Below, piece after piece: positions 18,830 through 29,621 of a stretch of 64,000 nt of DNA. The position numbers and the translations under genes were made by a program. Location: assembly GCA_003242735.1 (NCBI GenBank), contig QGVH01000003.1, positions 1 through 64,000 on the forward strand, written 5' to 3'. Source of the stretch: a bacterium. Its GTDB lineage: Bacteria > Gemmatimonadota > Gemmatimonadetes > Longimicrobiales > RSA9. Under the pieces are notes generated by a model. It worked only from the letters and a program-made list of their open reading frames with translations, ran no database searches and was not told where the DNA came from. Numbering within the stretch: position 1 is the first letter of the stretch; each line of letters starts with the position of its first letter.

Positions 18830-20074
18830 CTATCGCGCGTCGCTGCCAGCCGGCCCGCGCCGTACCACGAACAGCGAGATCCCCACGGCGCGTTCGCCCT
18901 CGGGGTCCGTCGGCGTGTTGACGACGCGATCGCGGACGAGCAGCGTCGTCGAGCCGCCGCCGTCTAGGTTCAGCGCCTGGAACGCGCCGAGCGAGATCAA
19001 CAGGTCGGCGAACTCGACGAGCGTCATGCCGACGCTCGGTCCGCTATCAGCGCCGCGCGGCACACCATCCACCGCGACGAGGAGGAGCGTCGCGGTGTCA
19101 CGGGTGACGGCCACGGCAGAGCGCGCGTAGCGCCGCGCCGAGAACTGCGGGAAGGTGCCCTCGAGGCTGTCCGCCGCGGCCGCGACGCTGCGTCCATCCG
19201 CGACGAGGCGCGGCCAGCCTCCCACGACCAGGTCGAGTGGTCCGCGGTCCGGGACCAGGCCGTATCGCACGTCGACCGCCCCGCTGCCGGCCATCAGCGA
19301 ATCGAGCCGCCCTGTCGCCTCGCGGCCGTACGCCGCGAGCACGGCGGTGCCGGGTGTGATGGGCTCCGTACCGATCGGCCTGCTCTCGCCCGCCCCCCGG
19401 TAGCGCGGCCCTGTGCCGTTGGCCGTTTGCAGGCGCACGAGCGGGACCTCGATGCCGTCGGCGAGCGTGTCACGGCGTGGCGCCGCGCCGCGCTCTTCGG
19501 TGAACAGCACGAGCCCGACCCCGTCGCGCGGGATGCCATTCAGGCCATCGAGCTCGACATCGATGACGTTGCCGTCGGGACCCGCGCGCCGGACCCTGCC
19601 CGTGAAGCGGAAGCGCTCGAAGTAAGGGCGGCCGTCCTTGCCCACGGCGAACTGCGTGTGCGCGTTGCGGAACGTGTCCCAGGGCGAGTCCGTGACGCGC
19701 ACGCCCTTGAGGAACCGGCCCGCCACCACCTGGTTGTTCTCGTTCTCGCCGGTGTCGAGGTCGAAAAAGTCTCCGTTGATCCCGGCGAGGACGTGGAGGC
19801 TGTCGGCCAGGCGCGCGGCCATGGCGCTGACGCGTTCGCGGCCGAAGAGGCCGTCGTTCGGGCGCACTGCGGTGAGCGCGATGTCCTCACGGCGCAGGTC
19901 GACCTGCACGACGTGGACGCGCCACGGTCCTTCCTGACGCACGTACTCCAGGTAGATGACGCCGGGCGCGACGGTATCGACGGTCGTCGGCCGCTGGGCA
20001 CCGACGGCGCCGGGAAAGCAGAGCGCGAGGCCGAGTACGAGCGCGTGGAAGGCGATCATCGATTGCGGCTGCAT
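18830..20074 (-). CDS. Phosphodiester glycosidase (NAGPA-domain) family secreted protein
   Basis: 414 residues, signal peptide ending PGAVGAQ. The NAGPA/DUF2233 fold is shown by LAGINGDFFDLDTGEN (typical GxNGxFF), VAVDGVPRGADSGPSVGMTL and ALNLDGGGSTTLLVR, the family's best conserved segment. Family members cleave sugar-phosphodiester links (the mammalian uncovering enzyme) or trim wall glycans in bacteria. The start used is the first ATG; another five codons later is possible. No obvious partner genes. Confidence 0.9.
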   Translation of the reverse strand: MQPQSMIAFHALVLGLALCFPGAVGAQRPTTVDTVAPGVIYLEYVRQEGPWRVHVVQVDLRREDIALTAVRPNDGLFGRERVSAMAARLADSLHVLAGINGDFFDLDTGENENNQVVAGRFLKGVRVTDSPWDTFRNAHTQFAVGKDGRPYFERFRFTGRVRRAGPDGNVIDVELDGLNGIPRDGVGLVLFTEERGAAPRRDTLADGIEVPLVRLQTANGTGPRYRGAGESRPIGTEPITPGTAVLAAYGREATGRLDSLMAGSGAVDVRYGLVPDRGPLDLVVGGWPRLVADGRSVAAAADSLEGTFPQFSARRYARSAVAVTRDTATLLLVAVDGVPRGADSGPSVGMTLVEFADLLISLGAFQALNLDGGGSTTLLVRDRVVNTPTDPEGERAVGISLFVVRRGPAGSDAR

Positions 20075-20172
20075 GGCGTGTTGCGGGTGGTAGGGGGATA
20101 TCTAGCGCGGGGCGACGGGGTCTGCGTTCCGATGCGGGGCCGATGCCACCGGGGTGCGCTGGACGCCTGCGG

Positions 20173-21861
20173 TCACGCCTGCGCCGGCTCGATGAAGTAC
20201 CGGGTGACGCAGCGGATCGCGGTGGAGGCGGCGTGGCCGAGGCCGCAGAGCGAGGCGTCGGCCAGGTCGCGTGAGACGTCGCCCAGCAGCCCGAGGTCCC
20301 AGCGCTCGGCCTCCATTGCCCCTGCCGCCTTCGCCGTGCCGCTCCGACAGGGCGGGCACTTGCCGCACGACTCGTGAGCGAAGAAGCGCATGAGGTTGAG
20401 CGCCGCGCGGGATGCGCTGTCCCGGTGCGAGAGGATCACCACGGCCGCCGAGCCGATGGAGGAGCCGTACGGCTCGAGCGCACCGAAGTCCAGCGGCAGG
20501 TCCGCCATGCTCGCCGGCAGGATGCCGCCGGACGCGCCGCCCGGCAGGTAGGCGTAGAACTCGTGGCCGTCCTGCATGCCGCCGGCGTAATCGAACACCA
20601 GCTCACGCGCGGTCACGCCCGCGGGGGCGAGGTACACACCGGGCTTCTTCACCCTCCCGCTCACGGAGAACGCGCGGAGGCCCCTGTGCCCGCGTCGGCC
20701 GAACGCCGTGAAGCGGTCGGGGCCCTTCTGCAGGATGTCCCGGAGCCAGTACACGGTCTCGACGTTGTGCACCAGCGTCGGGCGGCCGAACAGGCCGACC
20801 TGGGCGGGGAAGGGAGGTCTCGGGCGGGGCTCGCCGCGTTTGCCCTCCAGCGACTCGATCAGCGCCGTCTCTTCGCCGCAGATGTAGGCACCCGCGCCGC
20901 GCCGCAGGTGCAGCCGCGGCAGCGGGCACGGCGGATCCGCTTCGAGCGCCGCGAGCTCTCGCTTCAGGATCTCGTAGCAGGCGGTGTACTCGTCGCGTAG
21001 GTAGATGTAGACGTCCTCCGCTTCGACGACCCACGCCGCGACGAGCAGACCCTCGATCACGCGGTGCGGGTCCGTCTCGAGGAAGTGGCGGTCCTTGAAC
21101 GTGCCGGGCTCGCCCTCGTCCGCGTTCAGCACAGCGAGCCGCGGCTTCGGCTCGGCGCGGACGGCGCGCCACTTGCGCGCCGCGGGGAAGCCGGCGCCGC
21201 CGAGTCCCCGCAGGCCTGCGGCTTCCACGAGGCGGATGACATCCCCCACCGCGCGGATCCCGCGCACGCACGCCATCAGCAACTGGTAGCCGCCGGTGCT
21301 CCGGTAGGCGCGGTAGTCGATGTAGGACGGCAGCTCCGGCTCCGTCCGGCCCGCGCGGATGGCCTCCTCGACCGCGGCCGCGGTCGCGTGGCCGACGGGG
21401 TTCCGGCCCACGACGGCGACCGGTGCCTCGGCGCAGCGCCCCACGCATGGCGCGCCGATGACGCGCACGTCCGGGCCTGCGCGGTCCGCGAGCTCCCGCA
21501 GCAGCGTTTGTGCGCCGGCGAGCTCGCACGGGAGCGACTCGCACACCCGCACCGTCAGCAGCGGCGGCGGGGCCGCGCCTTCTTCGACGACATCGAATCG
21601 ACGGTAGAACGTCGCGACCTCGTGGACCTCGGCGGGCGCCAGCCGCATCTCGTGGGCGAGCGCGGCGAGGTGCCGGGCCGATAGGTGGCCGAACGCGTCC
21701 TGGATGCGGTGCAGGTGCTCGATCAGCAGGTCGCGGCGACGCGGCGCGTCGCCCAGCACGCGCCGCACCTCCTCCAGCGCGGCCTCGTCCGGCCGCTGGG
21801 CCTCGGGGGGTGGGCGCAGGTCGGTTGACCCGCTGCGCCCGTTCCGCTCGCCTCCGGACAT
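20173..21861 (-). CDS. NuoE-NuoF fusion: NAD-linked diaphorase subunit (formate dehydrogenase beta / HndC type)
   Basis: 562 residues fusing two modules of complex I type. N-terminal thioredoxin-like [2Fe-2S] domain: VCESLPCELAG and GAPCVGRCAEAP give its four Cys. Then the 51-kDa module: GLRGLGGAGFPAARKW (FMN), LNADEGEPGTFKDR (NAD) and GAGAYICGEETALIESLEG. The [4Fe-4S] site is ESCGKCPPCRSGT plus the distal Cys in SLCGLGHAAS. All ligands are intact. Such subunits serve NAD-dependent formate dehydrogenases or hydrogenases, but no catalytic subunit is nearby. The start is the ATG 8 bases after the hemQ stop, so the two are cotranscribed. Confidence 0.9.
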   Translation of the reverse strand: MSGGERNGRSGSTDLRPPPEAQRPDEAALEEVRRVLGDAPRRRDLLIEHLHRIQDAFGHLSARHLAALAHEMRLAPAEVHEVATFYRRFDVVEEGAAPPPLLTVRVCESLPCELAGAQTLLRELADRAGPDVRVIGAPCVGRCAEAPVAVVGRNPVGHATAAAVEEAIRAGRTEPELPSYIDYRAYRSTGGYQLLMACVRGIRAVGDVIRLVEAAGLRGLGGAGFPAARKWRAVRAEPKPRLAVLNADEGEPGTFKDRHFLETDPHRVIEGLLVAAWVVEAEDVYIYLRDEYTACYEILKRELAALEADPPCPLPRLHLRRGAGAYICGEETALIESLEGKRGEPRPRPPFPAQVGLFGRPTLVHNVETVYWLRDILQKGPDRFTAFGRRGHRGLRAFSVSGRVKKPGVYLAPAGVTARELVFDYAGGMQDGHEFYAYLPGGASGGILPASMADLPLDFGALEPYGSSIGSAAVVILSHRDSASRAALNLMRFFAHESCGKCPPCRSGTAKAAGAMEAERWDLGLLGDVSRDLADASLCGLGHAASTAIRCVTRYFIEPAQA

Positions 21862-21869
21862 GGTGCTCT

Positions 21870-22757
21870 CTACCCGAGCGCCTCCAGGCACTCGTCGATG
21901 CTCTTCGCGATGCACGTGAACGCCGGCGTGTCCCGGACCGTGTACTGGCTGGCCTCGGTGAGCCGGAGCGCCATGAGCAGATCCAGGAAGCGGCCGAGGT
22001 AGTCGCCCTCGAACGCGACCACGAACTCCTGATCGTCGAGCCCGTACGAGTAGGTGGTGTTGAGCTTCACATCGGGCCACTCGTGGCCGACGCGGATGTG
22101 CTCATCCATCATGCGCTGCCGCTCCTCGTGGGGCAACGCGTACCACTCGCGGCTCTTCACGAACGGGTAGACGAACAAGAACTTGGAGCCCTGCGGGTTG
22201 ATGGCGATGCGTGCCGTGTCGAGCACCTCCGCGCCGCCGTACTTCCGGAGGTATTCCTCCTCGTAGCGGTTGAGGTAGATCGACCGGCGGGTCATGGCGA
22301 AGTAGGAGTAGGGCATGCGCAGCCAGGCGCCGAGGCCCGAGCGGTTGACGGCGGCGGCGAAGTCGTGGAGGTGGTCGGCGTTCTTCGTCGCCTGCCAGAG
22401 CATGAAGTCCGCATCGCCGCGCGTGCCCACGAGCGAGTAGGAGTAGATCATGAACTTCTTCCCCCACTCGCGGACCAGCTCGACGAACTCCCGGCGGTGC
22501 GCGGCCTTGACCTCCGGGTCCAGCCGGCGCCACGCGGGGTCCACCTGGTAGAACGCGAAGCGGACGAGCTCGCGCTCCAGGGTCTTCTCCTGCTCTTGGC
22601 GGATCTTCTCCCAAGCGTCTTCCTCGAGGGCCGGGCGCTTGGGCAGCCCGGGCCGCATGCCGCGCGGCACGTTCTCGGTCACCACGCCGCGGGGATCCTC
22701 TACCGCCGAAGGCCGCTCGCCGGCGGGAGCGGCGCCCGTCTTCGCATCCGTCGACAT
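21870..22757 (-). CDS. hemQ: Coproheme decarboxylase HemQ (chlorite dismutase family)
   Basis: 295 residues. Last step of coproporphyrin-dependent haem synthesis: decarboxylates coproheme III to haem b. The family segment YPFVKSREWYALPHEERQRM carries the redox Tyr and adjacent Lys, and the following DEHIRVGHEW holds the proximal His. The C-terminal half shows VKLNTTYSYGLDDQEFVVAF. An N-terminal polar extension of about 40 residues precedes the fold. Haem made here would supply the oxidase encoded at the start of the window. The stop is 8 bases before the diaphorase gene. Confidence 0.93.
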   Translation of the reverse strand: MSTDAKTGAAPAGERPSAVEDPRGVVTENVPRGMRPGLPKRPALEEDAWEKIRQEQEKTLERELVRFAFYQVDPAWRRLDPEVKAAHRREFVELVREWGKKFMIYSYSLVGTRGDADFMLWQATKNADHLHDFAAAVNRSGLGAWLRMPYSYFAMTRRSIYLNRYEEEYLRKYGGAEVLDTARIAINPQGSKFLFVYPFVKSREWYALPHEERQRMMDEHIRVGHEWPDVKLNTTYSYGLDDQEFVVAFEGDYLGRFLDLLMALRLTEASQYTVRDTPAFTCIAKSIDECLEALG

Positions 22758-22894
22758 CTCCCAACCTTCTCGTTGTCAAGGGGTGGTGTGGAGCGCCAGC
22801 CCAGCCGGGGGAGCCACGGCCGCGCGGCGCACCCGCCATCTTGCCGTCCGTGCGCGGAAGTTGCCACGACCGGCGGGGCACCGCAAGTTCCGGG

Positions 22895-22985
22895 GCGCGC
22901 TCCCACGCGTGCGGGGCTGGATGCTTCCGGCCGTGGCCGCGCGGGCGCCCGTCAACGCGTTCCCACGCGTGCGGGACTGGATCGA
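22895..22985. repeat. Two direct copies of a 25-bp motif, 60 bp apart
   Basis: CTCCCACGCGTGCGGGGCTG at ~22900 recurs at ~22960 as TTCCCACGCGTGCGGGACTG, exactly 60 bases later. A related motif (GTTCCCGCGCATGCGTGG) is paired 61 bases apart near 37.3 kb. It lies just before the M1 peptidase gene. Confidence 0.6.
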
Positions 22986-23010
22986 ACTCTGAGAGGGAAG
23001 AGCCAACGTC

Positions 23011-25023
23011 ATGCGCGTGAGAATCCTGTTGGCCGGGCTGGCCCTGCTCGTCGGCGCGTGCGGCCGCGTCCCCGCGCCGGCGGCGCCGACGCCCACTCCC
23101 GTGGCGGAGCCGGACACGGCGCGCCGCCACATCCGTTGGGCCGCGCGGCCCGTGCCGGTGCCGCCGTCGTTCCAGCGTGCCGTGCAGGAGGGCACCCGTA
23201 CGCTGGACGGCCGGCCGGGCCCGGCGTACTGGCAGCAGCGCGTCGCGTACCGGATCGACGCCGAGCTGGATCCGAGCACGGCTCGACTCCAGGCGGAGGA
23301 GCGAGTGACGTACCACAACCGCTCGCCGGACACGCTCCACGTCGTCGTCTTCAACCTCTACCAGAACCTGTTCCGAGCGGGCGCGCCGCGGAACGAACCC
23401 GTGCCGGTGACCGACGGGCTGGTGCTCGAACGGTTCGTCATCGCGGGCGAGGAGGCGCACGCCATCGACCTCTACGCCGATCCGCCGCCGGGCCGCGCCA
23501 CGTACCACCTGGACGGCACGCTCCTGGTGGCGCACCTGCCGCGGCCACTGGCGCCGGGCGACAGCGTCGAGTTCCAGGTGGCGTGGCACTTCACCGTCCC
23601 GCCCGGCGATGCGCCGCGCACCGGCCACAGCGACCACGCGGTCTACCAGGTCGCGCAGTGGTACCCGCAGATCGCGGTCTACGACGACCTCCGCGGCTGG
23701 AACGCGGACCCCTACCTCGGCACGGGGGAGTTCTACCTCGAGTACGGCGACTTCGACGTGGCGATCACCGTGCCGGAGGGCTGGCTCGTCGCAGCGACGG
23801 GCACGCTCGACAACCCGGACGAGGTGCTGACGGACCTGGCCCGGGAGCGGCTGGACCTCGCGCTGCGCAGCGACACGGTCATCCACGTGATCACGCTGGA
23901 CGACCGCGATGCCGGCAACGCCACGCAGCGCGCGCCCGGCGGCCAGCTCACCTGGCGGTTCCAGGCGCGCAACGTCCGCGACTTCGCGTTCGCCGCGTCC
24001 GACCGCTACGTCTGGGACGCGACGCACGCCGTGATCACGAACGGCGCGACCGGCGAGCGGGACACCGTCGCGGTCCACGCGTTCTACCGGCCCGAAGCGG
24101 GCGCGTGGCGCGATGCCGCGCGCTTCACCCGCCACGCGCTCACGTACATGTCAAGGATCGGGCACCCCTACATCTATCCGCAGATCACGGCGACGGAGGG
24201 GCCGGTCTTCGGCATGGAGTACCCGATGGTCGTGTTCGTGGCGGACATCGAGGACCGGGGCCTGCTCTACACGGTGATCGCCCACGAGGTCGCGCACATG
24301 TGGTACCCGATGATGGTCGGGTCGGACGAGAAGCGGCACGCGTGGCAGGACGAGGGCCCGGCCAGCTACCTCGAGAACCTCGCGCTCGCGGACATCTCCC
24401 GCGACAGCGCTGTCTGGAGCGACGAGCTCGCGAGCTACATGCAGATCGCCGGCACCGAGCTCGAGAAGCCGATGATGCGGGAGGCCGACCTGTACGGCCC
24501 CGGCCCGGCCTACGGGGTCGCGTCCTACAGCAAGCCCGCCCTGCTGCTGCGCGCGCTCGCTCGCATCATCGGGGAGGAGACGCTGCACACGGCGCTGCGC
24601 GAGTACTCGCGCCGCTGGCTGCTCAAGCACCCCACGCCGCTGGACTTCTTCAACACGGTCGAGGACGTGGCCGGCCGCGACCTGGACTGGTTCTGGCACC
24701 CGTGGTGGTACGAGACCGCGGTGCTCGACCAGGCGATCGCGGACGTGGAGATCTCGCCGGCGGCGGGCGGCGAACGCGTCGTCATCACCGTCGAGGACCG
24801 CGGCGACGCGCCGATGCCCGTGTTGCTCGCGGTCACCCTCGAGGGCGGCGAGACCCGGCGTGTGACGGTGCCGGTGGACGTGTGGCTCGCGGGCGCGCGC
24901 AGGCACCGCATCGAGCTCGAGGTTCCGGGCCGCGTCACCCGGGTCGAAATCGACCCGGAGGACGTGCTGCTGGACGTGGACCGGACCAACGACGTTTGGG
25001 TGAGAGGCGCCGAGTCGCGGTGA
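23011..25023 (+). CDS. M1 family metallopeptidase (gluzincin), lipoprotein
   Basis: 670 residues. Lipoprotein signal (LALLVGACG), beta-rich N-terminal domain, then the zinc site VIAHEVAHMWYPMMVGSDEK (HExxH) with the third ligand Glu in AWQDEGPASYLENLA, 18 residues on. GMEYPMVVF stands where aminopeptidases have GAMEN. The helical C-terminal domain has the usual WFWHPWWYETAVLD. It is a periplasm-facing aminopeptidase-like enzyme, probably for scavenged peptides. ATG at MRVRILL is supported by a purine-rich GAGAGGGAAGAG upstream. Confidence 0.92.
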   Translation: MRVRILLAGLALLVGACGRVPAPAAPTPTPVAEPDTARRHIRWAARPVPVPPSFQRAVQEGTRTLDGRPGPAYWQQRVAYRIDAELDPSTARLQAEERVTYHNRSPDTLHVVVFNLYQNLFRAGAPRNEPVPVTDGLVLERFVIAGEEAHAIDLYADPPPGRATYHLDGTLLVAHLPRPLAPGDSVEFQVAWHFTVPPGDAPRTGHSDHAVYQVAQWYPQIAVYDDLRGWNADPYLGTGEFYLEYGDFDVAITVPEGWLVAATGTLDNPDEVLTDLARERLDLALRSDTVIHVITLDDRDAGNATQRAPGGQLTWRFQARNVRDFAFAASDRYVWDATHAVITNGATGERDTVAVHAFYRPEAGAWRDAARFTRHALTYMSRIGHPYIYPQITATEGPVFGMEYPMVVFVADIEDRGLLYTVIAHEVAHMWYPMMVGSDEKRHAWQDEGPASYLENLALADISRDSAVWSDELASYMQIAGTELEKPMMREADLYGPGPAYGVASYSKPALLLRALARIIGEETLHTALREYSRRWLLKHPTPLDFFNTVEDVAGRDLDWFWHPWWYETAVLDQAIADVEISPAAGGERVVITVEDRGDAPMPVLLAVTLEGGETRRVTVPVDVWLAGARRHRIELEVPGRVTRVEIDPEDVLLDVDRTNDVWVRGAESR

Positions 25024-25145
25024 GGGCGCAGCGCCCGGCGGCTGGCGCGGGGGCGCGAGCGCGCGGGAAGCCGCGCAGCCGACGGGCGTATCGAGATGGC
25101 GCGATCGCGCCCGCGCGTCCGTCCGGGTGCGGGCGTGCAGCGCAT

Positions 25146-25360
25146 CGCCGCGTCCTGGCGGCTGCGCGGCAAACGTCCACACTCGTCTGGGTGCCGCCCT
25201 GCAGCCGTGGAAGTCGGCCGCGCCGGGCGCGGCGAAGTCCCACAACCAGGCGGCGGGCGAAGCGCCTGCATGGGACTCGACCGCTCCCGGCGCGGTCGAG
25301 TTCCCACCCGGCCGCTGGCCGGGGACACGAGTACGGAAGTTTGCCGCGCAGCCCCGCATG
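25146..25360. repeat. Palindromic tandem repeat array, copy 2 (63-bp period)
   Basis: Units begin at 25209 (GGAAGTCGGCCGCGCC), 25272 (GGGACTCGACCGC) and 25335 (GGAAGTTTGCCGCGC), exactly 63 bases apart; each contains an imperfect palindrome such as GGAAGTCGGCCGCGCC / GGGCGCGGCGAAGTCCC. CCACACTCG precedes them as in the other arrays. It lies between the convergent M1 and S9 peptidase genes. No gene recognised in 25024-25555. Confidence 0.7.
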
Positions 25361-25440
25361 AGCGCCCGCTGCTCTCCGTCAGCCCCCGCCGCTCCGCGTG
25401 GGCCCCTGCTGCTCCGCGTGAGCGCCCGCTGCTCCGTGTG
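25361..25440. repeat. 20-bp tandem repeat, four units
   Basis: Four consecutive 20-base units, consensus AGCCCCCGCTGCTCCGCGTG with few substitutions, directly after the 63-bp array; a degenerate fifth begins at 25441. Confidence 0.7.
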
Positions 25441-25555
25441 AGCCCCCGCACCCCCCTGGGCCCCCCGCAGCTCCGCGCCGCGAGACATGATGCGCGGCTC
25501 GAGACATGACCCTGCGCGGGGGACCTCGCCGAGACGCTGGGAGATGAGGGGGAGA

Positions 25556-27472
<1,917 letters not shown>

Positions 27473-27591
27473 CTGGACCTCCCGAGTCGGCATGGATCCG
27501 GCTGCGCTCGAACGGCGCTGACGTACGGCAGCAGGTCGGATTTCGAGCTCGACGTTCCACGGAGCCGCCGGCCGCGAGGCCCTGCAGATGG

Positions 27592-27629
27592 GGAGACGCG
27601 GGGGTTCACCTCACGCGTCTCCGCGTGAG
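27592..27629 (-). terminator. Overlapping hairpins after the amidohydrolase gene
   Basis: GGAGACGCG (27592-27600) can pair with CGCGTCTCC (27614-27622), or CTCACGCG (27610-27617) with CGCGTGAG (27622-27629); both are perfect and mutually exclusive. They lie in the gap between two minus-strand genes. Confidence 0.4.
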
Positions 27630-27690
27630 CCGCCGCTGGTCCGTGACCGAGCGTGAGTCGTGCCCCGCCGTTCAGTGCACTGCAGCACGA

Positions 27691-29418
27691 TCAGCGGCCC
27701 TCGGCGGCGGCCACGGAGGCGGTCTCCTTCCATCCCGTCCACCCCGGACCGCGCACCACGCGCCCGGGCTTGGCGCCAGTGTGCTCGCCGTCCTTCAGCA
27801 CCTGCACGCCGTTGACGAAGACGTGGATCACGCCGGTGGCGAGCTGGTGTGGGTTCTCGTACGTCGCGTGGTCCGTGATCGTGGCCGGGTCGAAGACGAC
27901 GACATCGGCGTAGTAGCCGGGGCGCAGCGCGCCGCGACGGCGGAGCTTCAGGTTCTCGGCGGGCAGCGACGTCAGCCTGCGGATCGCCTCTTCCAGCGGG
28001 ATGATCCGTTCCTCCCGCACGTACTTGCCGAGCAGCCGCGCGACGTTGCCGTAGGCGCGGGGGTGCGGGTTGGACTTCAGGAACACGCCCTCCGGCGCGA
28101 GCGAGCCCGCGTCCGAGCCGAAGCTCATCCACGGCAGCGCGATCTGCTTCTTCACGTTGTCCTCGGACATGAGGAAGTAGACCGTGCCGACGCGCGAGTC
28201 GTCCTGGACGACGAGGTCCATGGCGGTCTCCTCGGGGCTCTTGCCCCTCATGCGCGCGACCTCCGCCAGTGACTTGCCCGTGAGGTACTTCAGGGAGTCC
28301 TGCCTGAAACCGACCAGGATCACCTGCTCCGGCGATCCGGCGAGCAGGTAGAGGCTCTCCCACTCGTCCGTGGGCGTGGTCATCTCCCGGCGCAGCCGTG
28401 CGCGGATCTGCGGATCCTGGAGCCGCGCCCTCCACTGCTGGAGCCCGCCCTCCTGCACCCACGGCGGCATTGCGGCGTCGAGCCCGGTCGCGCCGGCGGT
28501 GTAGGTGTACATGTTGGCGGTGATGCGCAGCCCTTCCGCGCGCGCCGCCTCGATCTTCGCGATCGCCTCGTCGAGTTTCGGCCAGTTCTCCACTCCCGCG
28601 GCCTTCAGGTGGTAGATCTCGGCAGGGATGTTCGCCTCGCGGGCGATGGTGATCAGCTCGTCGATCGCCTCGAGCAACTGGTTGCCCTCGCTCCGGATGT
28701 GCGAGATGTACATGCCACCGTACTCCGCGGCGACGCGCGCGAGCTCGATCAGCTCGCCCGTCTTCGCGTAGAACGCAGGCGCGTAGATCAGCGAGGAGCC
28801 GACGCCGAGCGCACCCTCCTCCATGGCCTGTCGCACCAGCGCGCGCATGCGCTCCAGCTCATCGGGCGTGGGCGGCCGGTCCTCGTAGCCGATCTCGTGG
28901 ATACGCACCGTCGTCGCGCCGACGAACGACGCGACGTTCGTCGAGACCCCACGCTCGACCAGGTACTCGAGGTACTCGCCCAGCGTGGTCCATGGGATGT
29001 CGTACTTGATGTCACCCTGCTGCTCGAGCATCTCCTGCTTCAGGGCCTCGTTCAGCGGACCCATGGACGAGCCCTCGCCGAAGATCTCGAGCGTGACGCC
29101 CTGCTTGATGCCGCTGAGCGAGCGGCCGTCCTCGATCAGGGACTCGGTCGCCCAGCTCAGCATGTTGATGAACCCCGGCGCGACGGCGAGGCCGGTGACG
29201 TCGATCTCCGTGGCGGCGGTGGCGCGGCCGACGTCGCCCACGGCCACGATGCTGTCCCCGCGGATCGCGACATCGCCGACGAACGGCGGGCCGCCGCTGC
29301 CGTCGTAGATCGTGCCGCCGCGGAGGATCACGTCGTACTGCTCACCGGGCGAGAACGAGCATGCGGCGAAGAGGGAGAGGCACACGAGTCCCAGGGTCGC
29401 GATGCGTGATGCGGCCAT
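27691..29418 (-). CDS. D-aminoacylase-like amidohydrolase lipoprotein with altered metal site
   Basis: 575 residues. Lipoprotein signal (LSLFAACS), amidohydrolase/N-acyl-D-amino-acid deacylase fold (YDVILRGGTIYDGSGG at the start, LRPGYYADVVVFDP at the end). Conserved: YISHIRSEG and EIYHLKAAG (zinc His), SFGSDAGS (catalytic Asp), NPHPRAYGNVARLLGKYVRE. Missing: the HxH normally after APGFID (here APGFINMLSWATESL) and the bridging Cys. So it may bind one metal, act differently, or be inactive. GGAGGAG lies 8 bases before the chosen ATG. Confidence 0.85.
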   Translation of the reverse strand: MAASRIATLGLVCLSLFAACSFSPGEQYDVILRGGTIYDGSGGPPFVGDVAIRGDSIVAVGDVGRATAATEIDVTGLAVAPGFINMLSWATESLIEDGRSLSGIKQGVTLEIFGEGSSMGPLNEALKQEMLEQQGDIKYDIPWTTLGEYLEYLVERGVSTNVASFVGATTVRIHEIGYEDRPPTPDELERMRALVRQAMEEGALGVGSSLIYAPAFYAKTGELIELARVAAEYGGMYISHIRSEGNQLLEAIDELITIAREANIPAEIYHLKAAGVENWPKLDEAIAKIEAARAEGLRITANMYTYTAGATGLDAAMPPWVQEGGLQQWRARLQDPQIRARLRREMTTPTDEWESLYLLAGSPEQVILVGFRQDSLKYLTGKSLAEVARMRGKSPEETAMDLVVQDDSRVGTVYFLMSEDNVKKQIALPWMSFGSDAGSLAPEGVFLKSNPHPRAYGNVARLLGKYVREERIIPLEEAIRRLTSLPAENLKLRRRGALRPGYYADVVVFDPATITDHATYENPHQLATGVIHVFVNGVQVLKDGEHTGAKPGRVVRGPGWTGWKETASVAAAEGR

Positions 29419-29621
29419 GATGGGATCTCCTCCGGATGCGTAGGGCCGGCGCACCCCCGCGCCGGTACACGATGCGGTTCAGTGCTCGGCTCGTGGCGTG
29501 TCGGATCGTGGATCCAAACTACGGGCATGCCGCGCGGGCCGGCAACCGCCCACGCCGCGGGCCAGGCGCGCCGAACGCGGCGCGGGTCATTCCAGGCCGT
29601 CGCGAGTCGCCGCCGATCGCC

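Noticed and set aside
21510..25361. Plus-strand open frame of about 1,280 codons
   Set aside because: It spans hemQ antisense and the M1 peptidase in the wrong frame; extreme Arg/Ala/Gly/Pro content shows it is a GC artefact.
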